Part shown: positions 7,900 to 15,218 of the stretch, one piece after another
How positions within the stretch are numbered: position 1 is the first letter of the stretch
How the letters are laid out: each line of letters opens with the position of its first letter
Assembly (NCBI GenBank): GCA_013203525.1
Contig: JABMQB010000373.1
Coordinates: forward strand, 1-15,218
Source: Mariniphaga sp.
GTDB taxonomy: Bacteria > Bacteroidota > Bacteroidia > Bacteroidales > Prolixibacteraceae
Direction: 5' to 3'
Length of the DNA stretch: 15,218 nucleotides
The notes under the pieces: generated by a model
Databases searched by the model: none
What the model saw: only the letters and a program-made list of their open reading frames with translations
What the model was told of the DNA's origin: nothing
Program-made: the position numbers and the translations under genes

Positions 7900-9879
7900 T
7901 TAATCTAATTTTTCGGGCAACCAAACTTTCATTTTATTAGCGCCCCGGTTATTCCAAACATAATAAGGAACTGCGGTAAAATCCTCAACCTCTGAAACAC
8001 CGGATGATTTTACTACCTCTATCCCTTTCAGTAAATCAGGATTAAAGGTGCTTGTAAAATTGGTGTTCTTTGATATTTTTAAATCATCAATTTCCGGATT
8101 ATCAAATTCTTCTATACAGTACACTATCGGACCACGTTCTAAAGCTACTTTGCCTCGGTCATCTTCTACCATTTCATTGGCTTTTACCTTCCTTACATCC
8201 ATTGGTAACGATAATACGATTTCGTCAGTTGGAGCCCAGTTTCGGGTTAAAACAGCATAACCATTTTCAATAGAATATACTATTTTTTCATTATTAACCT
8301 TTAATTCAGGATTGGTTTTTCCGGTATTGGAATAGTGGTATAAATCACTTGGCAGTGGTTGATTCACTGACCATCCCGGAATTCTTATTTTAACTGTAAA
8401 GTTTGCTTCCTTTTGGGGAGTGACAGAAATTTTCACATCCCCTTCCCATGGATACTTTGTTTCTTGCCCGATAACCACAGAAGTTTCACCTATTATAACT
8501 TCGGTAGTACTCTCAACAAATAAATTTACATACAAAACATCATCTTCCTGTGCATAAATGTACCCAGGAACTGAAGGCATAAACCGGCACAAATTACTTG
8601 GGCAGCACGAACAATCGAACCAGGGCTCGCGTTCTAAACTTCCTCTGTTAAAATGATAGTGCATATTACATTCCAATGCATTGGGATAGAAAAATGCTTT
8701 CCCGTCAAGAGCAACTCCAGATATAACTCCGTTATATAAACTCCTTTCCAGCACATCAATATATTTTGAATCGCCAAATAGCAAAAACATTCGATAATTC
8801 CAATACACATTGGCGATGGCAGCGCAGGTTTCGCTGTAAGCAGTTAAATTCGGCAATTCATAATTCTCACCAAAGGCTTCTCCATCATGACGAGCACCAA
8901 CACCTCCTGTAATATACATCTTTTTTGTTACGACATTTTCCCAAATTCTATTTACTGCATTTTTATAAGCCTCATCACTAAATAAGGCTGCAATGTCTGT
9001 CATCCCGGCATACATATAAACTGCACGAACAGCATGACCAACAGCTTCCTCCTGTTCTGTTACCGGTTTATGGTCTTGTGTATAAGGACCCCATGTTTCC
9101 CGCCTAGTACTATCGCCTCGTCCATCGAGAAAATAGCGTGCAAGATCGAGATATTCTTTTTTATCGGTTATTTGATACAATTTAATAAGCCCTGTTTCAA
9201 CAATCTGATGACCCGGAACATCCTGATTTTTTCCCGGACCAAAAACAGATACCAGTAAGTCGGCATTTTTGAGTGCAATATCAAGAAAGTCCCTTTTCCC
9301 AGTTGCGAGGTAATGGGCAGCAGCCGCTTCGAACATATGTCCGCTGTTGTACAATTCGTGGCTACAAACCAGGTCTTCCCACCTGTCGCCGGCCGGACAC
9401 CAATTAGCAGGAGCATTAGTTGGGTCAATGGTTTTATAGGTTGTAAGGTAACCATCCTCTTCCTGCCCAACAGCAATGATTTCTATTAACGAATCTACAT
9501 AGGCATCTAGTTTTGGATCTGGAATTGTAGTCATTGAATAAGATGCTCCTTCAATTATTTTATATACATCCGTATCATCGAAAGGCATTTCACCTTTCAC
9601 TTCTCCTTCCATTTTTCCACCAGCAATCAGAAAGTTATCCAACCTTCCCATTTCCTCACATTTTTTAAATGAAGCCGGAATAGTGGCTGTGCGGTTGGTT
9701 TCAATTTTTGGTAACCAGAAATTATCGCTAATCTGTACTTTGTTGAAGGGAATACCTAAAATTGGATAATTAGCTTGTTGTGTATTTATATCTTCTTTTT
9801 TAATTGAACAACCAAATAACAGCAAAAAAGATAGAATTATAAACAGACAATTACCTTTCATAGATTTTGTTTTAGCCAT
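7900..9879 (-). CDS. GH127-family beta-L-arabinofuranosidase-like lipoprotein
   Basis: The 659-residue protein is about the length of Bifidobacterium HypBA1, the GH127 founder. A lipoprotein signal peptide ends at LLLFGC, with the lipid-bearing cysteine at residue 24, so it is probably membrane-anchored. The thiol-based GH127 active site is complete. SETCA gives Glu350 and Cys352, and DCSCCPSN gives Cys423, Cys425 and Cys426. These correspond to the zinc-binding E-x-C and C-x-C-C set, with Cys425 as the expected nucleophile. An (alpha/alpha)6 barrel is expected up to about 435, followed by beta-sandwich domains. The family releases terminal beta-L-arabinofuranose; relatives (GH146) act on pectic or arabinoxylan side chains, so the exact sugar is open. 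Two starts are possible: ATG at 9879, or ATG at 9861 (residue 7), which gives a tighter signal peptide. No Shine-Dalgarno sequence helps to choose. Confidence 0.88.
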   Translation of the reverse strand: MAKTKSMKGNCLFIILSFLLLFGCSIKKEDINTQQANYPILGIPFNKVQISDNFWLPKIETNRTATIPASFKKCEEMGRLDNFLIAGGKMEGEVKGEMPFDDTDVYKIIEGASYSMTTIPDPKLDAYVDSLIEIIAVGQEEDGYLTTYKTIDPTNAPANWCPAGDRWEDLVCSHELYNSGHMFEAAAAHYLATGKRDFLDIALKNADLLVSVFGPGKNQDVPGHQIVETGLIKLYQITDKKEYLDLARYFLDGRGDSTRRETWGPYTQDHKPVTEQEEAVGHAVRAVYMYAGMTDIAALFSDEAYKNAVNRIWENVVTKKMYITGGVGARHDGEAFGENYELPNLTAYSETCAAIANVYWNYRMFLLFGDSKYIDVLERSLYNGVISGVALDGKAFFYPNALECNMHYHFNRGSLEREPWFDCSCCPSNLCRFMPSVPGYIYAQEDDVLYVNLFVESTTEVIIGETSVVIGQETKYPWEGDVKISVTPQKEANFTVKIRIPGWSVNQPLPSDLYHYSNTGKTNPELKVNNEKIVYSIENGYAVLTRNWAPTDEIVLSLPMDVRKVKANEMVEDDRGKVALERGPIVYCIEEFDNPEIDDLKISKNTNFTSTFNPDLLKGIEVVKSSGVSEVEDFTAVPYYVWNNRGANKMKVWLPEKLD

Positions 9880-9912
9880 TCTATTTATACAAAAAAAATA
9901 TTAATCCATATT

Positions 9913-9920
9913 CAAAATTA
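9913..9920 (-). promoter_or_regulatory. Possible internal Bacteroidota -7 promoter element before GH127
   Basis: The minus strand reads TAATTTTG, an exact match to the Bacteroidota -7 consensus TAnnTTTG, about 34 bases before the GH127 start. It lies in the longest gap (55 bp) inside the five-gene run. No TTTG-type -33 box sits at the expected distance, and the gap is very AT-rich, so chance is a real alternative. Confidence 0.2.
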
Positions 9921-9934
9921 TAATACCAATAGCT

Positions 9935-11485
9935 TTATCTTCTTCGTACAGGTATTCTCTCATAATTTAAAAACTTGCTGGCCCATGGAATAAAATATTG
10001 ATAGTTTGGCGCATCAGTGTGTCCACCATCGTGCTGCCGCCAGGCAAGTTCTCCATCTAGCAAACCGGATAGAACCGGAGGCATTTTTTCTGCCATATAA
10101 TCATTTGAAACACCAAGGTCTTTAGCACCCAACAATTTGAATGCAGCTCCGGCTGCTATCGTTGCCATATAGCTACCCTGTTGGTCAAGCCATTTTGCAT
10201 CGCCTTGCTCTGGAATCCCATAGCTGACAAATGTAAGCCGCGGTGCACATAGTGCCAGCAGCTGATGTGAATCAACCGGAATATCGCAACCGGTTTTTCT
10301 TCCGAATGTTGCTTTCTCTGCTCCGTATTTCAAATAATTTCCTGCCATCCAGTGATATTCACCACTACCTGTCAGGCTTTCCACAGCTTCACCAAATACA
10401 CGGCGATGAAGTGTAACACCTCCTTTACCTGAAGAACCTATTAAACCCATAGCGAATCGTGGTTCAAACGCCAAAGTAACTAAAGCTGCCTTACCATATC
10501 GCGACACACCTTCAATTCCCACTTTTGTAGCATCAACCAAAGTATCTGTTTCCATGTAATCAAGTCCACGGGCAGCACCCCAGGCCCAGGCACGAAGCGA
10601 ACCCCAATCATCAGGTTTGCGGGGTTGGCCTTTATTTACCAAGCCAATTATACCTCTTGTTAAACCAGCCCCATTATCAGCCTGAATGCTACTTGGATTA
10701 ATGGTAGCATAGCCCCAGCCTGCTGCAATTAGCTGCTCGGTAGGAGAAGGATCTCCGGTTCTCCTTTGCCCAAATGAAAATGGATTTTCCCATTTAAAAG
10801 GATCATAAACCGGAAATTTCTCGAATACTTCTTTTAGTTCCGGATTCTCTTTAATAAGCAATTTTTTAAGTGCTTCATTTATCATTTTGGTATCTTCCTG
10901 AGATGGTTGTGCCGGTGCAGGAAACGAAGGTCGGCCATACATCATCAAAACCGGGACCGGCCCCTTCACATTTGTAGGCACAACAAGCATCATATCGATA
11001 TTGACATCAATAAGCGGATACTCACTATTATCGACATGCCCAACCAATTTTCTGGCAATTACAGGGGTAAAACCTATACGTTCATAGTCGGTAACCTCAA
11101 CAATCCAGGTTACATCAGGTATGTTTTCAGGAAGACATCCATACATTTCTCTTTCAATATCCTCAACTATTTCAGGGCGACGCTGATTCCACCACATATC
11201 CGCAGTAGTTACCGCTTTGCCGCTTTTAGTAGTTAAAATATCAGGCAGTTCAGGACAAGGATTAGCAATTGACTCATCGTAATTTGCGTGGTTTGGTGCA
11301 TTTTCATTGCCACTTGGCCCTGGCCTCACTTCGATTATTCCCAGTTGCTCCATCATATTAGCATGGTCTTGTTGTGCAGTATATGTTACCAAAGGAGTAT
11401 ATTTACTTTCATCAATTTTTACCTCTTGAGACAGTACTATTTGAGAAAAACCAACGGCAATTAATAAAATTATAAACTTTTTCAT
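9935..11485 (-). CDS. CE15 family 4-O-methyl-glucuronoyl esterase
   Basis: The 516-residue protein has a signal peptide (1-19 or so, FSQIVLSQ) and an alpha/beta-hydrolase fold. The family mark is GVSRYGKAAL (326-335), the CE15 form G-x-S-R-x-G-K of the nucleophile elbow, giving catalytic Ser328. The catalytic His is probably His489 in HDGGHTDAP. LHRRVFGEAVESL (359-371) follows the usual CE15 pattern after the GKGG segment. The expected acid position soon after the Ser, often an E-S-G-x-G-G motif, is instead GSSGKGG. Asp405, in the segment before QLLALCAPR, could serve, as reported for some bacterial CE15 enzymes. CE15 enzymes cleave esters between glucuronate on xylan and lignin alcohols. It sits 18 bp after the CE20-like gene, in an operon with a MeGlcA-directed xylanase, which fits this role well. 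The protein is longer than fungal CE15 enzymes, as bacterial members often are. Confidence 0.88.
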   Translation of the reverse strand: MKKFIILLIAVGFSQIVLSQEVKIDESKYTPLVTYTAQQDHANMMEQLGIIEVRPGPSGNENAPNHANYDESIANPCPELPDILTTKSGKAVTTADMWWNQRRPEIVEDIEREMYGCLPENIPDVTWIVEVTDYERIGFTPVIARKLVGHVDNSEYPLIDVNIDMMLVVPTNVKGPVPVLMMYGRPSFPAPAQPSQEDTKMINEALKKLLIKENPELKEVFEKFPVYDPFKWENPFSFGQRRTGDPSPTEQLIAAGWGYATINPSSIQADNGAGLTRGIIGLVNKGQPRKPDDWGSLRAWAWGAARGLDYMETDTLVDATKVGIEGVSRYGKAALVTLAFEPRFAMGLIGSSGKGGVTLHRRVFGEAVESLTGSGEYHWMAGNYLKYGAEKATFGRKTGCDIPVDSHQLLALCAPRLTFVSYGIPEQGDAKWLDQQGSYMATIAAGAAFKLLGAKDLGVSNDYMAEKMPPVLSGLLDGELAWRQHDGGHTDAPNYQYFIPWASKFLNYERIPVRRR

Positions 11486-11503
11486 TTATCAATTTTTTGA
11501 TTA

Positions 11504-13441
11504 TTATTTATCTGTTCTGAAAGGTGATGCCGGTAATCCCTCTTTATTATACAGGTTTGCGTCACGTGGATTATCAGACCATGCATATCGTACCTGAACA
11601 GGATTTTCAATTTCTTCATTCCAAACCTCAACGGTATTTCCTTTAATTTTTGCTTCAGCCCAAACAAACTTGCCATCTTCGCCAGCTATTTCAAACCGCC
11701 GTAATTTTTCATTATCATTGCTAACCAGGCCAGAACCTATATTAGAAAACTCTAAAACAATTTTATTTCCCTCTAAGGAATATGAATGATAAATGGGGCC
11801 AGAAAACACAATGTCATCACCGTATGAAAGTTTTAATGCTCCCAAGGCTAAACGTTCCCCAATATCTTTTTTATTTAAAGGATGAATGTCATTCCATTCG
11901 CCCAAATCAATAGCAACCGCCATTGCTGTATTCGGAACTGATAAAGTATTCAACTGCGCATCCCTGAGTTCAGCCCAATTACTTTCTTCAGGCAAATAAT
12001 TTACATCCATGTAATTAGCCAGTTGTACATATAAGAAAGGCAATTCCTGATTATTCCACTTATTTCTCCAATCAGTGATTAAAGCAGGTAATAATTTTCT
12101 ATACGGCTCCGGCCTGCCAGCATTCGATTCCCCCTGATACCATAAGAAACCCCTAATCTTCAGATTAATCATAGGAGCAACCATAGCATTGTACAATGCT
12201 GAAGGCTGGTTTTGGGCTGAAAAACCAAAACCTCCTCCTCCTCTACCAAAATTAAATGGTTTATATACTTCGCCAACCTTATATTGCCAGGTTCCTTTAA
12301 GATCAACCTCCTCCTGATCATTGGCAGTCATAAAATAAGGTTTATCAGGGACAAAACCACCTTTGCCACCGTTATTTATTACGCGAATTACAATTATATT
12401 TTTCCCTTGTTTTAATACTCCGGCAGGAATTACATATCTTCTGGGTGGATACTGGTATGTAATATTACCAACCTGCTGCCCATTTACATAAACAAAATCG
12501 GCATCGATAATCCGGCCCATAAATAGTTTTACCGGCACCCCAAGCATCGATTCAGGAACTTCTATCTCCCTTCTGTACCATACAACTCCATTCAGGTTTT
12601 TTACACCCTGGTCTTCCCAGTAACCAGGGATATTTATTGGATGCCACCCTTTGGGTCGATAATCGTTTTCATACCATTTTGGAGATTCAGCTAAACCCTT
12701 ATCTGCCGGTTCCGTTTTTGGAGCCGGTGCTGGCCTTCTTTGTTTAAATGAATTAATAAATGCTGTATCCTTATTCCTTTCAATGGTTTTCAGAATATCA
12801 GGAAACTCGGTAAATCCCTGTTCACTTGTCCATGCTTCAATTGGAGTTCCTCCAACGGCCGTGTTAAGTATGCCAATAGGAATTTGGTGCTTATCGTAAA
12901 TTTTTTTTGCAAAAAAATAGGCAATTGCAGAAAAATCCATAATATTTTCAGGAATTGCTTCTTTCCAGACTCCGGGAGGAAGGTCCTTTGCCGGACCATT
13001 AAGATTTGTAATAGTAGGAATAAAATACTGCCTTATTTCCGGATAGTCAGCCGACGCAATTTCCACAGAGTAAATTTCTTTAACCCTTTCCATGGGGACA
13101 GTCATATTTGACTGACCTGAACAGACCCAAACATCACCAATCATTATATTCCTTATTGTTATTTCATTTTGTCCTTTAAAAATCATTTCATACGGACCAC
13201 CGGCTTTTAACTGAGGCAAAATAATCGACCATTTTCCAGATTTATCAGTTCTGGTTCTGTAGTTCTTACTGTTAAAATTAAGTGTAATCCTTTCGTTGGC
13301 TTCGGCCCATCCCCAAATATTTATTTCTGTATCGCGTTGAAGAACTATACCATCGCTGATTAAATTTGGAAGTTTGATATCTGCAAAAGAAGAAACACTA
13401 AGGAAAAAGAATAGTAATAACAGAAAAATTGGTTTAGTCAT
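11504..13441 (-). CDS. SGNH-family carbohydrate acetylesterase, CE20-like (often annotated sialate O-acetylesterase)
   Basis: I chose ATG at 13441 (645 residues). It begins a clean signal peptide, MTKPIFLLLLFFFLSVSSFA; an upstream TTG at 13540 would add 33 residues before it. An N-terminal Ig-like domain (about 22-97) starts with LPNLISDGIVLQRD. The SGNH/SASA esterase domain is split. CSGQSNM gives catalytic Ser111, WYQGESNA (434-441) is the second conserved block, and NDIHPLNKKD gives Asp518 and His520. Between them, at about 256-355, sits a GH2-type jelly-roll with GYWEDQGVKNLNGVVWYRR. This split layout resembles the CE20 xyloglucan acetylesterase XaeA from Xanthomonas, which has an inserted accessory domain. 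Sialic acid is an unlikely substrate given the neighbours; removal of acetyl groups from xylan or xyloglucan is the better inference. It is the first gene of the operon. CE20 placement is from memory of the architecture. Confidence 0.83.
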   Translation of the reverse strand: MTKPIFLLLLFFFLSVSSFADIKLPNLISDGIVLQRDTEINIWGWAEANERITLNFNSKNYRTRTDKSGKWSIILPQLKAGGPYEMIFKGQNEITIRNIMIGDVWVCSGQSNMTVPMERVKEIYSVEIASADYPEIRQYFIPTITNLNGPAKDLPPGVWKEAIPENIMDFSAIAYFFAKKIYDKHQIPIGILNTAVGGTPIEAWTSEQGFTEFPDILKTIERNKDTAFINSFKQRRPAPAPKTEPADKGLAESPKWYENDYRPKGWHPINIPGYWEDQGVKNLNGVVWYRREIEVPESMLGVPVKLFMGRIIDADFVYVNGQQVGNITYQYPPRRYVIPAGVLKQGKNIIVIRVINNGGKGGFVPDKPYFMTANDQEEVDLKGTWQYKVGEVYKPFNFGRGGGGFGFSAQNQPSALYNAMVAPMINLKIRGFLWYQGESNAGRPEPYRKLLPALITDWRNKWNNQELPFLYVQLANYMDVNYLPEESNWAELRDAQLNTLSVPNTAMAVAIDLGEWNDIHPLNKKDIGERLALGALKLSYGDDIVFSGPIYHSYSLEGNKIVLEFSNIGSGLVSNDNEKLRRFEIAGEDGKFVWAEAKIKGNTVEVWNEEIENPVQVRYAWSDNPRDANLYNKEGLPASPFRTDK

Positions 13442-13749
13442 TGCCTTTATTTTTAGATGTAATATACTTGTCAAAATAAAACTTGTTGCAAGGTAAAATT
13501 CTTTTAAACAAGCTATGTATATAATATTAACCCCTTCCAATAGTATATTTACAGAACATTCCTAAAAAGATTAAAAAATCAAATCCAGATTCGGAAATTT
13601 CAGTGTTGTAAATTACAATCATTTTAAACAATTAAAAAATCTTCTTGTTCTTTCTTTTGCAGGGTAAGATTTCACATCACTTTTATAGGTTTTACTTTGT
13701 TTGAGATGCAATATAAAAATAGAATCAATAAACAAAAGAACCGATCTAC
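13442..13749. other. Divergent intergenic spacer, presumed promoter region for both flanking genes
   Basis: This 308-bp, very AT-rich stretch separates the leftward hemicellulase operon from the rightward acyl-CoA dehydrogenase-like gene and must hold the promoters for both. I found no exact TAnnTTTG -7 element with a matching -33 box on either strand; the closest minus-strand candidate is TACTATTG near 13536-13543, with one mismatch. No ORF of substance, RNA gene or strong terminator hairpin is visible. A perfect 13-base palindrome lies near the middle and is listed separately. Confidence 0.6.
13606..13618. promoter_or_regulatory. Candidate operator palindrome TTGTAAATTACAA
   Basis: Two perfect 6-base arms (TTGTAA and TTACAA) flank a single central A. 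The site lies 165 bp upstream of the CE20-like start and 132 bp upstream of the acyl-CoA dehydrogenase-like start. Its symmetry and position suggest a dimeric regulator site. A palindrome of this size also arises easily by chance in such AT-rich DNA, and no second copy was noticed. Confidence 0.2.
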
Positions 13750-15218
13750 ATGAGTGTAAATTATTCTGATTTTAAAAAATCTTTTGAAGAAACACTAAAA
13801 TCTGTATTTTACGAAAGAGCTGACATAAACGAGTTTAGCTTAAATCGTGGCCTACCTCCATTGGTAATGAGGGAAATAATGGCTAACAGTCCATTATCAG
13901 TATCCATCCCTAAAGAATATGGCGGACGGGGTTTAATTGTAAAGGAATGTATTGGAATAATATCGGCTGCCGCTTATGAATCTCTGCCTTTATCGCTCAT
14001 GTTTGGAATCAATGTAGCTCTTTTTTTAGAACCAGTTGCCAAATATGCCAACAAATCGGTAAAACATAATATTTTTAAACGATTTCTGGAAAACCAAAAT
14101 ATGGGAGGTCTTATGATAACTGAACCCGGATATGGTAGTGATGCATTAAATATGGAAACTTCACACAGTAAAGAAAAGGGCATTTATCAAATTCAGGGGA
14201 TAAAACACTGGCAGGGGCTTACTGGCATGGCTGATTATTGGCTAATAACCTCACGCCAAAAAGATAACAAAGGTGGATTAAAAAGAGATATTGATTTTTT
14301 TATTTGTGATGTTACTCAAAAAAATCAAAAAGTAGTAGTTGAAGAATATTTTGACAACCTCGGACTTTATATGATTCCTTATGGAACCAACAAACTAAAT
14401 CTGCAAATTCCTGAAGAATTTAAACTTGAGCCTGAAAGTACAGGTATTAAAATGATGCTTGACATTTTACACCATAGCAGGATGCAATTCCCTGCAATGG
14501 GATTAGGATTTGTTAAACGTATGTTGGATGAATCCCTGAAACAATGTAAAAACCGAATGATAGGAGGAAAAAGTTTATTATCATTTGACCAGGTTCAATA
14601 TCAAATTTCTAAAATTCAAAGTGCATTTACTGTTTGTTCAGCAATGTGTTTTAGAAGCAACATCAATAGTGGAGTCGAGCATGATTTATCGTTATCTGGA
14701 ATTGAAGCAAACGGCATGAAATCGTATGTAACCGATTTAATGCAGGAATCGGCGCAAACCCTGGTTCAGCTTTCAGGAGCAAAAGGATACAGGCTAAGCC
14801 ATATTGGAGGAAGGGGAATTGTTGATAGCAGGGCATTCCAGATTTTTAAAGGCTCAAATGAAATGTTGTACACACAGATTTCTGAAGCAGTAATAAAACT
14901 AATGAAAAAGAAAAATGAACTAAACCTGTTTAAATTTCTGAACAATTTTGATTTAACAGCCAAATTCTCGGAATTTATTAAAAAGGAAATCAACTTTTCA
15001 ATTGCTGAAATAATCCCTCAACGAAAACTGGTTGACCTTGGAAAAGCACTTGGAAAAATTATCTCGGCTGGCTATGTTATCGATCTGGCTGAAAAAAGAT
15101 TCCGAAAAGACTTAATTGACAACTGTTTAACTACTTTACGTCATGATGTTGTAGAACTGATCAGTTCTTACAATTTTAAAAATTCAATAAGAAGTATTGA
15201 AGATTATGAAGAAGGGAG
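13750..15218 (+). CDS. Acyl-CoA dehydrogenase-family protein lacking the usual catalytic Glu (3' truncated)
   Basis: The frame is open from ATG 13750, the first start after an in-frame TAA at 13729, to the right edge: 489 codons with no stop. Acyl-CoA dehydrogenase features are clear. An N-terminal helical region includes SIPKEYGGRG (52-61). MITEPGYGSDALNMET (122-137) is the first family signature, which contacts FAD. Residues 340-380 hold the second signature region, SRAFQIFKGSNEMLYTQI. In most members the position of Lys367 is the catalytic Glu (as in IYEGT). The alternative Glu used by isovaleryl- and long-chain enzymes would align near Ser243 in ILHHSRMQF, also not acidic. Ordinary alpha,beta-dehydrogenation is therefore doubtful. 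The protein also exceeds the usual 380 residues by over 100, with a helical C-terminal extension. It is divergent from the polysaccharide operon, and a functional link is unproven. The likely alternative is a FAD/acyl-binding protein with another reaction. Confidence 0.82.
   Translation, partial: MSVNYSDFKKSFEETLKSVFYERADINEFSLNRGLPPLVMREIMANSPLSVSIPKEYGGRGLIVKECIGIISAAAYESLPLSLMFGINVALFLEPVAKYANKSVKHNIFKRFLENQNMGGLMITEPGYGSDALNMETSHSKEKGIYQIQGIKHWQGLTGMADYWLITSRQKDNKGGLKRDIDFFICDVTQKNQKVVVEEYFDNLGLYMIPYGTNKLNLQIPEEFKLEPESTGIKMMLDILHHSRMQFPAMGLGFVKRMLDESLKQCKNRMIGGKSLLSFDQVQYQISKIQSAFTVCSAMCFRSNINSGVEHDLSLSGIEANGMKSYVTDLMQESAQTLVQLSGAKGYRLSHIGGRGIVDSRAFQIFKGSNEMLYTQISEAVIKLMKKKNELNLFKFLNNFDLTAKFSEFIKKEINFSIAEIIPQRKLVDLGKALGKIISAGYVIDLAEKRFRKDLIDNCLTTLRHDVVELISSYNFKNSIRSIEDYEEG

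Noticed and set aside
9168..9476. 102-codon open frame on the minus strand
   Set aside because: It is an alternative frame inside the GH127 gene, which has a complete active-site set in the main frame.
13442..13540. TTG-initiated 33-residue N-terminal extension of the CE20-like protein
   Set aside because: It places a long segment before an otherwise standard signal peptide, and ATG 13441 gives a normal exported start.
13571..13640. Repeated TTAAAAAATC-like 10-mers in the divergent spacer
   Set aside because: Two A/T-rich copies about 60 bp apart are expected by chance at this base composition; no array or mobile-element ends accompany them.
13973..14183. Minus-strand open frames opposite the right-hand gene (here and at 14766-14993)
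   Set aside because: They are antisense shadows of the acyl-CoA dehydrogenase-like frame, which is open over 489 codons with family signatures.
1..15218. CRISPR arrays, insertion sequences, phage or defence genes, tRNA or rRNA
   Set aside because: No regularly spaced repeats, transposase or integrase motifs, terminal inverted repeats or RNA gene signatures were seen on either strand.

Overview
The window looks like a chromosomal segment of a Bacteroidota bacterium, probably an environmental plant-polysaccharide degrader. The DNA is AT-rich and start codons lack obvious Shine-Dalgarno sequences. Several products carry Bacteroidota-style signal peptides or lipoboxes, and one enzyme ends in a type IX secretion (Por) sorting domain. 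This is inferred from family features; no marker gene for exact taxonomy is present.

Layout: (1) bases 2-334, plus strand, hold the 3' end of an iron-dependent alcohol dehydrogenase of the YqhD/BDH type. (2) It converges on a minus-strand lipoprotein gene (409-2645) that would encode a ZU5-like domain followed by an HExxH metallopeptidase-like domain. This gene is broken by a one-base frameshift in a homopolymer and by an in-frame stop. (3) Bases 2875-13441, minus strand, hold five tightly packed genes transcribed right to left: a CE20-like SGNH acetylesterase, a CE15 glucuronoyl esterase, a GH127 beta-L-arabinofuranosidase-like lipoprotein, a GH2 beta-galactosidase-like enzyme, and a GH30 subfamily 8-like glucuronoxylanase with PKD, carbohydrate-binding and T9SS domains. 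Gaps are 18, 55, 20 and 22 bp, so they probably form one operon. (4) A 308-bp divergent spacer follows. (5) A plus-strand acyl-CoA dehydrogenase-family gene starts at 13750 and runs off the right edge. It lacks the catalytic glutamate at both usual positions.

The five-gene operon reads as a set for acetylated, (methyl)glucuronic-acid-decorated xylan, including xylan ester-linked to lignin. The GH30 enzyme would cut the xylan backbone outside the cell or at the cell surface, guided by MeGlcA side groups. CE15 would cleave the ester between glucuronate and lignin alcohols. The CE20-like esterase would remove acetyl groups, and GH127 and GH2 would trim arabinose- and galactose-type decorations in the periplasm. 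No SusC/SusD pair, sensor-regulator, GH67/GH115 alpha-glucuronidase or xylosidase lies in the window. It is therefore either part of a larger locus or a satellite operon. No RNA genes, insertion sequences or CRISPR arrays were seen.
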